Source: Macrosoma leucophasiata | Taxonomy: Eukaryota > Arthropoda > Insecta > Lepidoptera > Hedylidae | DNA length: 64,000 nt | Direction: 5' to 3' | Assembly: GCA_036365455.1 (NCBI GenBank) | Contig: JAWQUS010000017.1 | Coordinates: forward strand, 7,750,001-7,814,000 | Program-made: the position numbers and the translations under genes | Part shown: in pieces, positions 22,052 through 31,880 of the stretch | How positions within the stretch are numbered: the first letter of the stretch is position 1 | How the letters are laid out: each line of letters opens with the position of its first letter | The notes under the pieces: model-generated | What the model was told of the DNA's origin: nothing | The model's input: the letters and a program-made list of their open reading frames with translations, nothing else | The model's database searches: none

Positions 22052-22506
22052 TTATTATATATATTAGATGCATTGACTTGTCTGACATGACGTACATAAT
22101 ACACGTGTTTCCAAGGATCAATTGGAGGAACCTTATGAATATGTAGCACAGTTCGCTGACACCAGTATCTACAACATTTGGGTAATCTTGAATACCTTCT
22201 CCAACATAAACGACACCGGTTCAATTGAAGCTCAATATCACGTTCCACTGTAATATTCATATGAAAATCTACTTTACAACACAAAGACTTGAACTAATAG
22301 ACCACGCCAAGACAAACAAGCCACAAAGGCAACTTTGTAAGAACACCGGCGTAACAAAAGCCAGATTGTAACGAAGAAAATCAACATCGTAATAACATAA
22401 ATACTATCTCCGATTCGTGTTTCTTAGGTGCATTTAAAAGGGTAAAAGTTAAAAACATTTTCTTGTCTATTGCTCTCATGAATAGACAAATTTTAATATT
22501 ACTTTT
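22052..22506. other. No confirmed gene; possible decayed transposase peptide
   Basis: A minus-strand frame at about 22090-22225 reads YVGEGIQDYPNVVDTGVSEL followed by CYIF. It loosely recalls the glycine-rich stretch before the catalytic Asp in piggyBac-type transposases. It is too short and uninterrupted over too little sequence to call. Confidence 0.25.
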
Positions 22507-22773
22507 AAAATGTATTTTCAAGTCCGCATTCTCTGAAGGGATAGGTTGAGGCGAATGCACGTATTCAAACATGGATTCGCCATTTACTCCAAGCCTCATG
22601 CATGTTTATGGACATAACCGAGCACATTTAATTTTCCTAATTCCGAGGGGGCTTTTCCTAATAGGAAACTTCCGAAATATGGAATAATTCTAATAGTAAT
22701 TACCCGATCTGGGGATCGAACCCAGGATCTCAGTCAAGCAGTAATGGCCTGCAAACACTAGACTACTGAAGGG
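22507..22773 (-). repeat. SINE-B copy, diverged
   Basis: Head present at the right with a good B box (GGGTTCGATCCC on the minus strand, about 22712-22723). The body has diverged strongly, so it is an old insertion. Confidence 0.65.
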
Positions 22774-22919
22774 GTTTTAATTTTGAATTATAGGCAATAA
22801 TAGAATTATAAACAGGAGTCGTCTTCAACTACTAGAATGGGGTTTTTCAGTATATACCCATTTTACTTAATATATTAAGTCCAAAAAAGAACAAAACTTG
22901 ATTTTAAAATTACTATCAG

Positions 22920-23036
22920 ACGTCATGGAGCAGCAGTCTACTCGTGACCACGGCCGTTGCATTACGGCCGAAACGTCGAGTGTCGAGGTAAATACTTCGA
23001 TTAAAATAGTACGCGATTAAGTCCTGTTTACAATAT
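22920..23036 (+). repeat. Repeat with CGGCCGAAACGTCGAG core
   Basis: Shared with the minus-strand copy at 36189-36340. Contains CGTGACCACGGCCGT and GTACGCGATTAAGTC. Class unknown; the GAAACGTC motif prompted a hammerhead-ribozyme check that failed (see rejected items). Confidence 0.6.
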
Positions 23037-23046
23037 AAAAACTATC

Positions 23047-24072
23047 AGACGTGCCTATCTTTTCGTAATTATAGTTACCCAAGAACCAGGTCATCAGCGA
23101 CTCAGCTTTCATGTTTCTGCAAGTAATTTCCCCTAATAAGAGTAGTTCCGGAGGGTAACAAGACAAAAGGTGGTCGGGTGAAACGCGAGCCGGTCTGGAA
23201 ATAGGCTCGTTAACTTTTCAATTTTCCGACGTAAGCTGAGTAATAGTGGATGCGACGCGAGCCTCACTATTATTTACCGCTAGTTGCTTGTTTGTAATAA
23301 AACTGCACAATCTTTTACACGACGCGTGGCGTTTATTATAGAGTTAGTTGAATGTTAAAATTGTATTTTTTGTTGCTTTGTAAAAACTTCTACAGGCAAC
23401 AGACGTAAGTTGCCAACGATTATTATTTCCAACCAGTGTTTTAAAATTTGTGTTTAAAGATGTTCAACCAGGGATAGCCAGAAACATGAAAGTTAGGCAG
23501 AAAAAGAAGAAAGAAGTCGCTGATGTCCTGTTTCTTGAGGCTATTTGGCATTATCGCAAACGAGCATGGAATTCACGTTGAGCAACATATATATATTAGT
23601 ATATATTACAGTCTAAGTAGCTTAAATACTTTAATGCTTTGAAATGATTTTCATATGAATACTTTTGATAGCGTACAACAATTAAGAAATATTTATGCAT
23701 ATAGAAACAACAAACAAATAAAAAAGTTTCATTCTAGGGATTCTATTGAATATCTAGACCTCAGACCTTAGAATTAAAATATCCCGTACGTAGCCGTCAC
23801 GTGAAAGGATGTGCAGTTTTATTACAAACAAGCAACTAGCGGTAAATAATAGTGAGGCTCGCGTCGCATCCACTATTACTCAGCTTACGTCGGAAAATTG
23901 AAAAGTTAACGAGCCTATTTCCAGGCCGGCTCGCGTTTCACCCGACCACCTTTTGTCTTGTTGCCCTCCGGAACTACTCTTATTAGGAGAAATTGCTTGC
24001 AGGAACGTAAAAGCTGAGTTGCTGATGACCTGCTTCTTGGGTTACTTAACTATAATTACAAAAAGATACGTT
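23047..24072. mobile_element. Long-inverted-repeat element, ~1 kb
   Basis: Arms of ~275 bp (23047-23325 and 23795-24072) are inverted copies of one another at high identity, sharing for example CTCGTTAACTTTTCAATTTT and TACCGCTAGTTGCTTGTTTG. The ~470-bp centre has no ORF of note. It is a large foldback or a deletion derivative of a DNA transposon. The Helitron at 24096 starts 24 bp beyond its right end. Confidence 0.8.
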
Positions 24073-24892
24073 TGATACTGATTTCGGAAAGAACATCTAT
24101 ACATATAATAAAACAGTAAAACCCGCGTGTCTGTACATTGTATATATTTACGAAAAACTAATTAGGGGCGATGTTAAAATAGTATTAGAACACTTTTCAA
24201 TGATTTTTAATTTTATTGTCTGTCTGTTTGTCCCTTTGTCCAGGCTAATCTCCGAAGATACTGGACGGATTCGAATGAAACTTTTTGTGGTGTATAGATA
24301 CTAAGCCTGGCCAACATTTAGGCTACTTTTTACTGCGGGAAAATCACTCATTCCCACGGGAATCTCTACATTTAATAAAATCGTAGGAAAGTCAAAACTG
24401 TACATTGTATATTTTTTAAAAGAATACTTGGGACGTGATCTACAATAGAAATTGGAGCCAAAAATATAGTTTTCAGATTTTTTGTCTATTTTCTCTATGT
24501 ATGTCCGGGCTAAACTAAAAAAGTACCTACTAAATGGCGCCTGTTAGTAATATTTATGCAAAATTTGAAGAAAACTTTTGCTAATTAATACTAACAGGTC
24601 CGGTCAACATATAGGCTACATATTATCACGCTATCTCCTACGGGGGAAGACCTGTAAATCTTTAAAATCGTAGGAAAGTCAAAACTGTACATTGATTTTT
24701 TTGTTTTAAAGAATACTTGGGGCGTGATCTACTATCGATATCGAAGCCAAATATTGTGTTTGTTTTGTCTGTTGTTGTTTGTCTGTATGTATGTGCGAGC
24801 TAATCTAAAAACGAAATGGATCTTAATGGATTTACTTCTAATTTTGCATGAATATCCGAGAATTTTCAAGGACACCTCATTGGGTAAGGTTT

Positions 24893-25123
24893 ATAGGTAC
24901 CGTGCATCCAAATAATGGCGAAAGCTATTTCCTGCGGTTGTTACTTCACACGGTCCGAGGCCCAACGTATTTCACTTTTCTGAGGATATTACATGGCGTG
25001 GAGTATCCCACTTACCGCGCAGCCTGCGTAGCATGTCACCTTCTCGACGGTTACCAAAACTGGGATTACACCCTCGCGGAGGCAAGCGTCAGTGGCGGAG
25101 GAATATCGCCATCATCTGTCTGA
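24893..25123 (+). pseudogene. Helitron Rep-helicase, linker region
   Basis: The reading frame gives IGTVHPNNGESYFLRLLLH then VRGPTYF...TYRAACVACHLLDG and TLAEA before a stop at 25123. The HPxxGExxxLRLLL--VRGPxSF pattern is characteristic of the region between the Rep nuclease and the helicase in Helitron proteins. The sequence enters this frame abruptly from the non-coding 5' repeats, so everything upstream, including the nuclease, is deleted. Downstream, degraded matches (RMLNTCISSFQD, RRNWEYIAETNYD) continue in shifted frames to the helicase. Confidence 0.8.
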
Positions 25124-25354
25124 AGATTTTCTACGAGCTTTGAGACACGTGCTACTGGAGACGAAGTCGAAGTAACTAATGAACGCATGCTGAACACCTG
25201 TATTAGTTCATTTCAAGATGTGGTCATTTCCACCACCGATTGAACTATCGAATATGGGTTACCAGCTCCCCAAATCATCACCGCATCAAGACCGTAGAAA
25301 TTGGGAGTATATCGCTGAGACAAATTACGATCCGGGTGAAATGACCATGTCGCT

Positions 25355-25681
25355 TTGTTCTCTTCAGAGCAAAAACAAATTTATGATACCGTCCTCAAAA
25401 ACGTTGGGCAAAACCAGGGTAAAATGTTTTTCTCCTGGATTTTGGATGCTCCTGGTGGAACAGGAAAAACATATGTTATCACTGGCATACTTGCAGAGGT
25501 CAGGAGGCAAGGCAAAATTGCTATTGCTGTAGCGTCCTGGGGAATTGCTGCCACACTGCTTCCGGATAGCAAGACAGTACATGTCATGTTTAAAGTTCCC
25601 TTATATTTAGAGAGCGCCGAAATGACGTTTTTGATGTGTCATGTAACAGTGATAAGGGACACGTGCTCAAGAATTGCTTGA
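25355..25681 (+). pseudogene. Helitron PIF1-type helicase, N-terminal part
   Basis: The frame contains SSEQKQIYDTVL, the Walker A motif PGGTGKT (about residues 33-39), and ASWGIAATLLPDSKTVH (motif Ia region), as in PIF1-family helicases carried by Helitrons. In active elements this domain unwinds DNA during rolling-circle transposition. The frame breaks near 25620 and resumes in another frame with LIVWDDCTMANRKAVEAVDR (motif II, DD in place of the usual DE), then shifts again at DDFRQTLPVL (motif III). It is not functional. Confidence 0.85.
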
Positions 25682-25857
25682 TTGTATGGGATGACTGTAC
25701 GATGGCCAATAGAAAGGCAGTTGAGGCCGTGGACAGAACCCTGCAGGACATCCGCAGGAACGAACATTTGAGTGGGTGATGTCACATTATTTTTCACTGA
25801 CGATTTCCGGCAAACGCTTCCCGTTTTGAGGCGAAGATCGAGGGCTGACAAGATGAA

Positions 25858-26046
25858 TGCTTTGCGATGACCATCAATAAGTCCCAGGGGCAGACACTGA
25901 GGTCAGCGGGTGTTAACCTCAGGACAAGTTGCTTCTCACACGGGCAACTGTACGTCGCTTGCTACCGCGTTACCAGTCCTGTCTCTTTTTACATATTGGC
26001 TCCTGGCAGAATAACTACCAACGTAGTGTATAGGAAAGTGTTGTAA
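25858..26046 (+). pseudogene. Helitron helicase C-terminus
   Basis: The frame reads FAMTINKSQGQTLRSAGVNL, then CFSHGQLYVACYRV and a stop at 26046. TINKSQGQT and GQLYVA-SRV are helicase motifs V and VI of Helitron/PIF1 proteins. It follows motif III by only a few bases, so some 150 residues between motifs III and V are missing; the element suffered an internal deletion. Confidence 0.85.
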
Positions 26047-26347
26047 GGTTTGATACCTTTGTACGTAATTTTACTCTTTTGTGTTCTGGAATATATTCCT
26101 GCATTATTTTGTCTATTTCCTTCAGTCACATCTTATGACTGAACCAGAGAATATGTAATAATACTACTGAACTCAGCAGGATTCCCATATGACTCCCTTC
26201 ACTTGCTTTGCTTGCAAAAAAACTTATACTTTTAATTTAATACTATTTTCAAAGTTGTTTGCTTATAATGCTAAAGCGACACTGGTACCTTAGGTAGGTT
26301 TGGTGCTGTAGAGCCTTCACGCAGACAACGTTGCGGGCAGCTGCTAG
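26047..26347. other. Helitron 3' non-coding region
   Basis: Non-coding DNA between the helicase stop and the CTAG end; no separate feature seen. Confidence 0.6.
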
Positions 26348-26394
26348 TATTTCATATTTTTAATCCGTGTAAAGTAAATTGAAATTATTATTTA

Positions 26395-26663
26395 TCTATA
26401 TCTTATATCTATAATATACAAATGTCAATTGCTGTTCGTAAGTCTCGCTAAAACTCGAGAACGGCTGGACCGATTTGCCTAATTTTGGTTTTGAATGATT
26501 TTTGGAAGTCCAGCGTAGGTTTAAAAGGTAATAAAATATTAAGAAATTGAAGGGAAATACTAAAAACCGCAATTCAATTTTCCTGTACAAAAAGTCCGTA
26601 TTTAACAAACCTTTGACACATTATTTCATTCTGAGGCAATACGGAGTTTGCCGGGTCAGCTAG
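26395..26663 (+). mobile_element. Non-autonomous Helitron, complete
   Basis: A|TCTATATCTTATATCTATAA start; GGCAATACGGAGTTTGCC hairpin, then GGGTCAGCTAG|T at the end. 269 bp, non-coding. It lies 47 bp after the larger Helitron but has a different 3' end, so it belongs to a different family. Related ends occur at 3541 and 16170. Confidence 0.8.
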
Positions 26664-26832
26664 TTACATACATATTTTTTTTAATTTAAGTAACTACTTA
26701 CATTGTAATTTGTGTGTGCCCAGTACCTACATCAAGTGCCCAAAGTGTTTATCTGAAGGTTGCCGGTTTATAGTTCTACTTAAAGCTGAAATTTTATTCT
26801 TTTAATCTTTTTAAGTCACCGTGTGTGGGTGT

Positions 26833-26945
26833 GTTTCTTCACGCCAGGTCCCTAACGGGGTAGGCAGAGAGTGTAGAGCGCCAGATATCCCGGTCCCGAC
26901 ATACCTCTCGTGCCTCTTCTACCTTCATCATTATCTTCATTCTTT
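26833..26945 (-). repeat. SINE-like fragment
   Basis: TTCACGCCAGGTCCCTAACG, GGGGTAGGCAGAGA and ATATCCCGGTCCCGACATAC; the first part resembles the SINE-B 3' end, the rest does not. Probably another lepidopteran retroposon tail. Confidence 0.4.
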
Positions 26946-27263
26946 AAGTCACCGTCACCGTTTTACCTCTTCAAAATGGACCAAAATAATGTTTTAGTCA
27001 CCATATAACTATTCTTTATGTTCGCTCCAACTAGGTAATATGGCTGCGGAAACTCGAGCAGTATAAAATTTTACTGCTAATTACTTAATCGAGTTGGTCG
27101 CGCCTGCCAGCAGCCTCTGGCCATATTACCTGCATATACTCGTATCTGAATATAACACGTACGTAGCTTCCGATATCTTTTGAACGGGTACAAATGTAGT
27201 TTATGTTATGATGGGAATTTTTTGTGTCTATTAATTTTAAATTCTGTCCAAGATTATCATTAT

Positions 27264-27442
27264 TTTTAATATAATGATGGCAAACGAGCATGCAGTTCAC
27301 ATGGATGTTAAATGAATAATACAGGCTTTTTAATGTCATGTAAACAAGCATAATAACATTAAAACCCCTAAGGCCTGAGTTGTTATGCTTCTGTGCCAGA
27401 AATAGCGCCGTACATAACCATCTGACCAAAACACAATCATTT
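27264..27442 (-). repeat. RepA retroposon, rearranged
   Basis: RepA ends are clear, but the middle holds a palindrome-like replacement (TTTTTAATGTCATG...CATTAAAAC). The 134-codon minus-strand ORF over it is incidental. Confidence 0.6.
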
Positions 27443-28795
27443 ATTGATCCTGACTTGTTTTTTTTTTCAGATACAAGACCATACGACATTAATTAAAACT
27501 TAGTTTATCCTGTAGAGATCCTCCATCATAAAAATATCCTACTGTTAGCAGCTCGAGCAGTCGAGGACTGGCAATAACCATGACACTCTCTGCGTTGTCT
27601 TTAAGATCCATTACGTTCAGCAATCATTTATCTTTCTGCTAAGTGGTTTTTATTTTCCGAGAATTTCCACAATTATGAAATATCGCTAATCTACGAGGTA
27701 ACCCCTTAATGAATTACGTGACATTTTTACCTCCACCCAAGACAAAGCACTTCCTGTCAACTTGTGTCTTACCCTGTTTTAGTATTCAAGACGGTATTTT
27801 ATTATCTTCCGTTCCTTTTGCTTTCATAATAAGGGCCTTGAGAATTTTTGTTTTGAAGCTGAATGGCGAAATCGCGACGTTTTTTGATATTTTTAAATGG
27901 GAAAAAATTCCGTTTTCGAGTGTTTTTCTCGAGCAAGTAAACGTGATTGGTCGAAAACCGAACTTTACAGGTATTGCAACTATTCAATTTATATTCGAAT
28001 CAGGATTGAAGAATCGGGTTAATTCTTCCAAATTGAATAAGTACAGGGAAGATAATGAACAAGAGGATGAAAAGAATTAATAGAATAAAATAATTATAAT
28101 TAATTAAAAGAATAAAATATACGTGTACCATCATAAAAGCACATCCTGAAAGTTGTTTGTCTAATCGATAACTGTATCGATTTCAGGCATCTTTAATCTA
28201 GGATTTTTTTTCCCAAAAAGAATGACAACTTCCCGCTTCACAGTCCCAAAACCAGACACAATTCTTTTAACAATTAAACAGCCCTTGTATGGGCTGTAGG
28301 ACTGTGAAACGGTTAAGTTAATCATGGTCACCCATTTAATGAACAGTCAGTAAGTACATAGGTAAATGAGACTAGCGTCTATTCAAAATAAAAGCCTAGT
28401 CTCAATAAGTTCAATAAAACTATTTTCTAATTAGGTTGTGAAAAAACTGTATTTTATTTTGCAGTACAATACGAGATACGGTTATCTATTGCAAAAAATC
28501 ATCTGTTTTTAAATCATCTACTGATTTGATTGTTATGTGATTTAAAATGCATTAAAAAATTACTGCTTCACTTAAAGGCCTTTAATTATCATAATTTCTA
28601 ATTGAATAGTGAAGTGAATTTAATCTTTTTTCAACTTTATTATTTCGTATCAGTTAATTAAACGTGAAACTAACAATGAGAATTGACCTTCATATATATC
28701 TACTTCAATCTGTTATTGATAGACGCGTATTTAGCATCCAACCGTCAATAACATCATTCACCAATAGCAATAAGAAGTTCTATCGTAGAGCGCTG
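27443..28795. other. No confirmed gene
   Basis: Contains one ORF of 123 codons (27709-28080, +) ending in an acidic KYREDNEQEDEKN tail. It has no recognisable domain, and AT-rich chance ORFs of this length are expected in 64 kb. Otherwise no supported feature. Confidence 0.35.
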
Positions 28796-29095
28796 ATTTT
28801 TCACTTCAGAATGAAGCTAGTGGATAAAATTTTATAAGTCGATAACCGAACAGAGTCAAATGTGTTAAGGCAATGATGGTCTTCATTACTAATAATATAC
28901 AAATTGACCCTAGGAGCGGTTGGCGGGTTAAATAGGGTGGGGCGGAAATTTAAAATGTTCACGAGAACAGTTCACGATGTAGCGAATAACTACCTTCGGT
29001 TTGTATATGTATGTGATTATAAACGGCATACATACATATATACGGCATATTGGACATTATATCGAATCTGAACGAAATTGGTAAAAATCATGAAA
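28796..29095 (+). repeat. Local repeat U, copy 1
   Basis: First of four copies (others at 29212, 29741, 31084) sharing GGAGCGGTTGGCGGGTTAAA, CGGAAATTTAAAATGTTC and GAACAGTTCACGATGT. All have the same orientation. Unknown function; not seen elsewhere in the window. Confidence 0.75.
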
Positions 29096-29211
29096 AAATA
29101 AGATGCAGTAGATATATGAGACATACCACCAATAATAGCATCCGCCGATAGTACCTACCTAATTTAAATATGAAATGAGGTTCAATCATGGAGACTTAAT
29201 CAACTATTAAG

Positions 29212-29475
29212 AATAAAGCAAGTGGAAATTCAAATATAATATATTTGCATTTCATAAGTCATTAATTGAAGAGAGTCAAGTGAGTCAAGCTAATGATGTT
29301 CTCCATTAATATCCAAATGATCCCCGGAGCGGTTGGCGGGTTAAAAAGGGAATGGCGGAAATTTAAAATGTTCATGAGAACAGTTCACGATGTAGCGAGT
29401 AACAAATTACTGCGAATTAGTTTTTGAACGGTATATTGAACATTTTATCGACTTTAAACGAAATTGGTAGGTATA
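29212..29475 (+). repeat. Local repeat U, copy 2
   Basis: Begins GAATAAAGCAAGTGG and contains the GGAGCGGTTGGCGGGTTAAA core, then ATTGAACATTTTATCGA and AACGAAATTGGTA. Confidence 0.75.
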
Positions 29476-29526
29476 ACAGAAATTTGGATGTAGATATTTG
29501 AAATATTAAATCTATATTAAAGGTAA

Positions 29527-29729
29527 TCTATGATTATATAGCTGAAGAGTTTGTTTGTTTGTTTGTTTGTTCGCTTGAACGCGCTAATCTCAGGAACTAC
29601 TCTTCCGATTTGAAAAATACTTTCAGTGTTAGATAGCCTTTTTATCGATGAAGGCTATATAACATCAGGCTAAGACGAATAGGAGAGGGTAGGTAACATT
29701 ACACCCGCGAAGCAAGGGAGGGCCGCTAG
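29527..29729 (+). mobile_element. Non-autonomous Helitron, E family, complete
   Basis: A|TCTATGATTATATAGCTGAA start and GGGAGGGCCGCTAG|T end; carries TTGAACGCGCTAATCTCAGG. Inserted between copies 2 and 3 of local repeat U. Confidence 0.8.
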
Positions 29730-29740
29730 TTAGATATAAA

Positions 29741-29965
29741 AAGTCGTTTTAATTGCTGAAAATGGACAAGCAAATGGATCTACTATTATATCATTTTGTA
29801 AGTCGTTAACCGAACAGAGTCTAGTGAGTCAAGCTAATGATGATCTTCATTAATATCCAAATGATCCCCGGAGCGGTCGGCGGGTTAAATAGGGTTGGGC
29901 GGAAATTAAAAGTGTGCTCGTGATGTTGCGTATTTACTTACATACTTACTGTACTAATTTACTTT
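29741..29965 (+). repeat. Local repeat U, copy 3
   Basis: Closest to copy 4: both have CAAATGGATCTACTAT and TAAGTCGTTAACCGAACAG before the core. Confidence 0.75.
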
Positions 29966-30035
29966 TTAAACGTTAGGTATATAAGAAAATCGTAAGCGGT
30001 TCACAGATATATATCGAGACATAAAAAGAAATAAA

Positions 30036-30238
30036 ATATAATACGCTTACACTCACAGCTCCACAGTAGGTATAAGCCTGTGTCGTGGGTGCCGTTGTAC
30101 ACATACAACACATACACAAACACCCAGACCCGAAACAAATATTTGTAGGCCTAACAAATATTTGTCCCGGAGCGGGGATCGAACCCGCGACCCTTCGAAT
30201 CAAACGGTCATCTCACACCGCTGGACTAACCGGGTCGT
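30036..30238 (-). repeat. SINE-C (tRNA-derived)
   Basis: On the minus strand the head ACGACCCGGTTAGTCCAGCG has an A-box-like TAGTCCAGCGG and a strong B box GGGTTCGATCCC. The body has GACAAATATTTGTT and GGTCTGGGTGTTTGTGTATG. Other copies: 54150, 55985 (split) and 57057. Confidence 0.85.
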
Positions 30239-30329
30239 CACATAATAATATAATATAAATATTGACCGAGTTTCAAGTATCAAATCTATTATTAGTTTTG
30301 GAAAAAGTGGCTGTGACATACAGACGGAT

Positions 30330-30405
30330 GGCTAAACAGACATGACGAATCTATAAGGGTTCCGTTTTTTGCCATTTCGCTACGGAATCCTAAAAAAGAT
30401 AGAGT
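30330..30405 (+). repeat. RepO repeat, 3' end
   Basis: GACATGACGAATCTATAAGG, then GGTTCCGTTTTTTGCCATTT and CTACGGAATCCTAAAAAA; recognised as the 3' end of a lepidopteran repeat whose 5' part occurs at 32943 and 62543. Confidence 0.5.
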
Positions 30406-30410
30406 AGTAA

Positions 30411-30657
30411 TTTTTTTTAATATAAGGAAGGTGACAAATAAGCATGTATGACTGCAGCCTATAGACATCTACACAAAAACCAAATGCTGATGTGTTGCCA
30501 CCCCTGAGACCTAAGTTGTCATGTCTCTGTGATAGTTATTACGGGGCCATTCATTACCGTCTTACCGGAACACGATAATGTTCAATACAACCATTTAGCG
30601 GCAGATAAATTAGGTAATGCGGTGTTGAGCTCCTGCACCGGAACTCTACCACCAGTT
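30411..30657 (-). repeat. RepA retroposon, older subfamily
   Basis: Nearly full length with small deletions (the CTACGCCCG segment is lost). Confidence 0.75.
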
Positions 30658-30808
30658 ACATTTTCAGCAATTGTCGAAACAGGTTAGATTTAGTCAATTT
30701 CAAGCTATTCTCATTTTGGTATCTGCGGGAGATAGGTGATGATTTATTGTCTATCAAAACTGATTACACCACGTTAATAATAATCCTTTATTTGCTTTCT
30801 TTTATACA

Positions 30809-30977
30809 ACACTTCAATCACTTACAACGAAAATCAGTCTTTGGCCTCTCTCTGTTTGACGTCTTGAACCGTGGCAAAAAACCCTGTCACCTTTAAGCCG
30901 GAGCCTTTTTGCCACGGTTCAAGACGTCAAACAGAGAGAGGCCAGAGACTGATTTTCGTTGTAAGTGATTGAAGTGT
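30809..30977. repeat. Foldback element with 72-bp arms
   Basis: Arms 30809-30880 and 30906-30977 are inverted copies with a single mismatch (CCAAAGAC/CCAGAGAC), separated by a 25-nt loop. Core sequence TTGACGTCTTGAACCGTGGC. The near-identity implies a recent origin or gene conversion. Non-coding. No other copy in the window. Confidence 0.85.
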
Positions 30978-31083
30978 CATGATGACGTTTTTGCGTTAGG
31001 CTGTCGCCACATAACTAAACGCTTATTTTGTTCACTATCGACAGGAACCATTAATATTTAATAAATCACACAGAATTGAACGA

Positions 31084-31285
31084 TTATTATTCGTTTTGAA
31101 CGAAGCTAGTGGCAAGGCAAATGGATCTACTATAACATTTTGTAAGTCGTTAACCGAACAGTGTGAAGTGAGTGAAGCTAATGATGGTCTCCATTAATAT
31201 CCAAATGTCTGCCGGGGCGGTTGATGGGTTAAATAGGGAAGGACGGAAATTAAAAATGTGAGCGAGAACAGTTCACGATGTTGCG
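31084..31285 (+). repeat. Local repeat U, copy 4
   Basis: Contains GGTTGATGGGTTAAATAGGG and GAACAGTTCACGATGTTGCG. Separated from copy 3 by later insertions (SINE-C, RepA, foldback). Confidence 0.75.
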
Positions 31286-31358
31286 AGTATCTGCCTACCC
31301 ATAGTGAATTATTTTTTAAACCGTTTAAAAAATAATTCACTGTGGGTAGGCAGATACT
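31286..31358. repeat. Near-perfect palindrome, 73 bp
   Basis: Arms 31286-31321 and 31323-31358 match as inverted repeats with one mismatch and a 1-nt spacer (core AGTATCTGCCTACCCA / TGGGTAGGCAGATACT). The right arm supplies the target duplication of the LINE that follows. Confidence 0.8.
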
Positions 31359-31362
31359 ACTA

Positions 31363-31880
31363 GCTACGGTTGGGCAGCGTTCGGGAAGCCACGATACATC
31401 TTCTCGTCCGACTTACCGCAGTGTCTCAAGAAAAAGGTCTTTGATCAGTGTGTGTTGCCAGTGATGACTTATGGGACAGAAACGTGGTCGCTCACTATGG
31501 GCCTCATAAGAAGACTCAAGGTTACTCAGAGAGCAATGGAGAGAGCTATGCTCGGGGTTTCTCTGCGAGATCGAATCAGAAATGAGGAGATCCGCATGAG
31601 AACTAAACTTACCGACATAGCTCACCGAATAGCGAGACTCAAGTGGCAGTGGGTAGGGCACATAGCTCGAAGGACTGACGGCCGTTGGGGCAGAGCAGTT
31701 CTCGAGTGGCGACTGCGTACCGGAAAGCGAAGCGTAGGCAGACCCCCCACAAGATGGACCGACGACCTGGTGAAGGTCGCGGGCAATCGCTGGATGAGGG
31801 CGGCCCAGGACCGTTCGTTGTGGCCCTCCTTGGGGGAGGCCTTTGTTTAGCAGTGGACGTCTATTGGCTGAAATGATGAG
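31363..31880 (+). pseudogene. RTE-type LINE, C-terminal fragment with 3' end
   Basis: The frame runs from SYGWAAFGKPRYIFSSDLPQ through VLPVMTYGTETWSLT, RAMERAMLGVSLRDRIRNEE, LKWQWVGHIARRTDG and GRPPTRWTDDLVKVAGNRW to AAQDRSLWPSLGEAFV and a stop at 31850. This is the region after the reverse transcriptase catalytic core in RTE-clade LINEs. The endonuclease and the polymerase active site are absent, so the copy is 5'-truncated. The 3' end GCAGTGGACGTCTATTGGCT plus ATGATGA follows at once. AGGCAGATACT flanks both sides (31348-31358 and about 31879-31890), a target-site duplication. The uninterrupted frame suggests a fairly recent insertion. The overlapping 163-codon minus-strand ORF is a shadow. 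Confidence 0.9.

Larger units (their letters stand above)
24096..26347 (+). mobile_element. Decayed autonomous-type Helitron
   Basis: Starts A|TCTATACATATAATAAAA and ends in a CGCA...TGCG hairpin then GGCAGCTGCTAG|T, satisfying the Helitron 5'-TC, CTRR-3' and A/T target rules. It encodes remnants of the Rep-helicase protein but no readable Rep (HUH) nuclease. The first ~780 bp hold three tandem versions of the 5' region, each with ATCGTAGGAAAGTCAAAACT-like sequence or its equivalent. Length 2.25 kb, against 5-8 kb expected for an intact element. Confidence 0.85.

Noticed and set aside
22960..22990. Hammerhead ribozyme suggested by GAAACGTC next to a CGGCC stem, as in some Penelope-like elements
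   Set aside because: The required CUGANGA core is absent (the region reads CGTGACCA), and the stem II geometry does not fit.
27085..27489. 134-codon minus-strand ORF
   Set aside because: Overlaps a RepA copy and has no recognisable domain.
27709..28080. 123-codon ORF as a host gene
   Set aside because: No recognisable domain, very AT-rich composition and no sign of splice-linked coding neighbours; within chance for 64 kb of AT-rich DNA.
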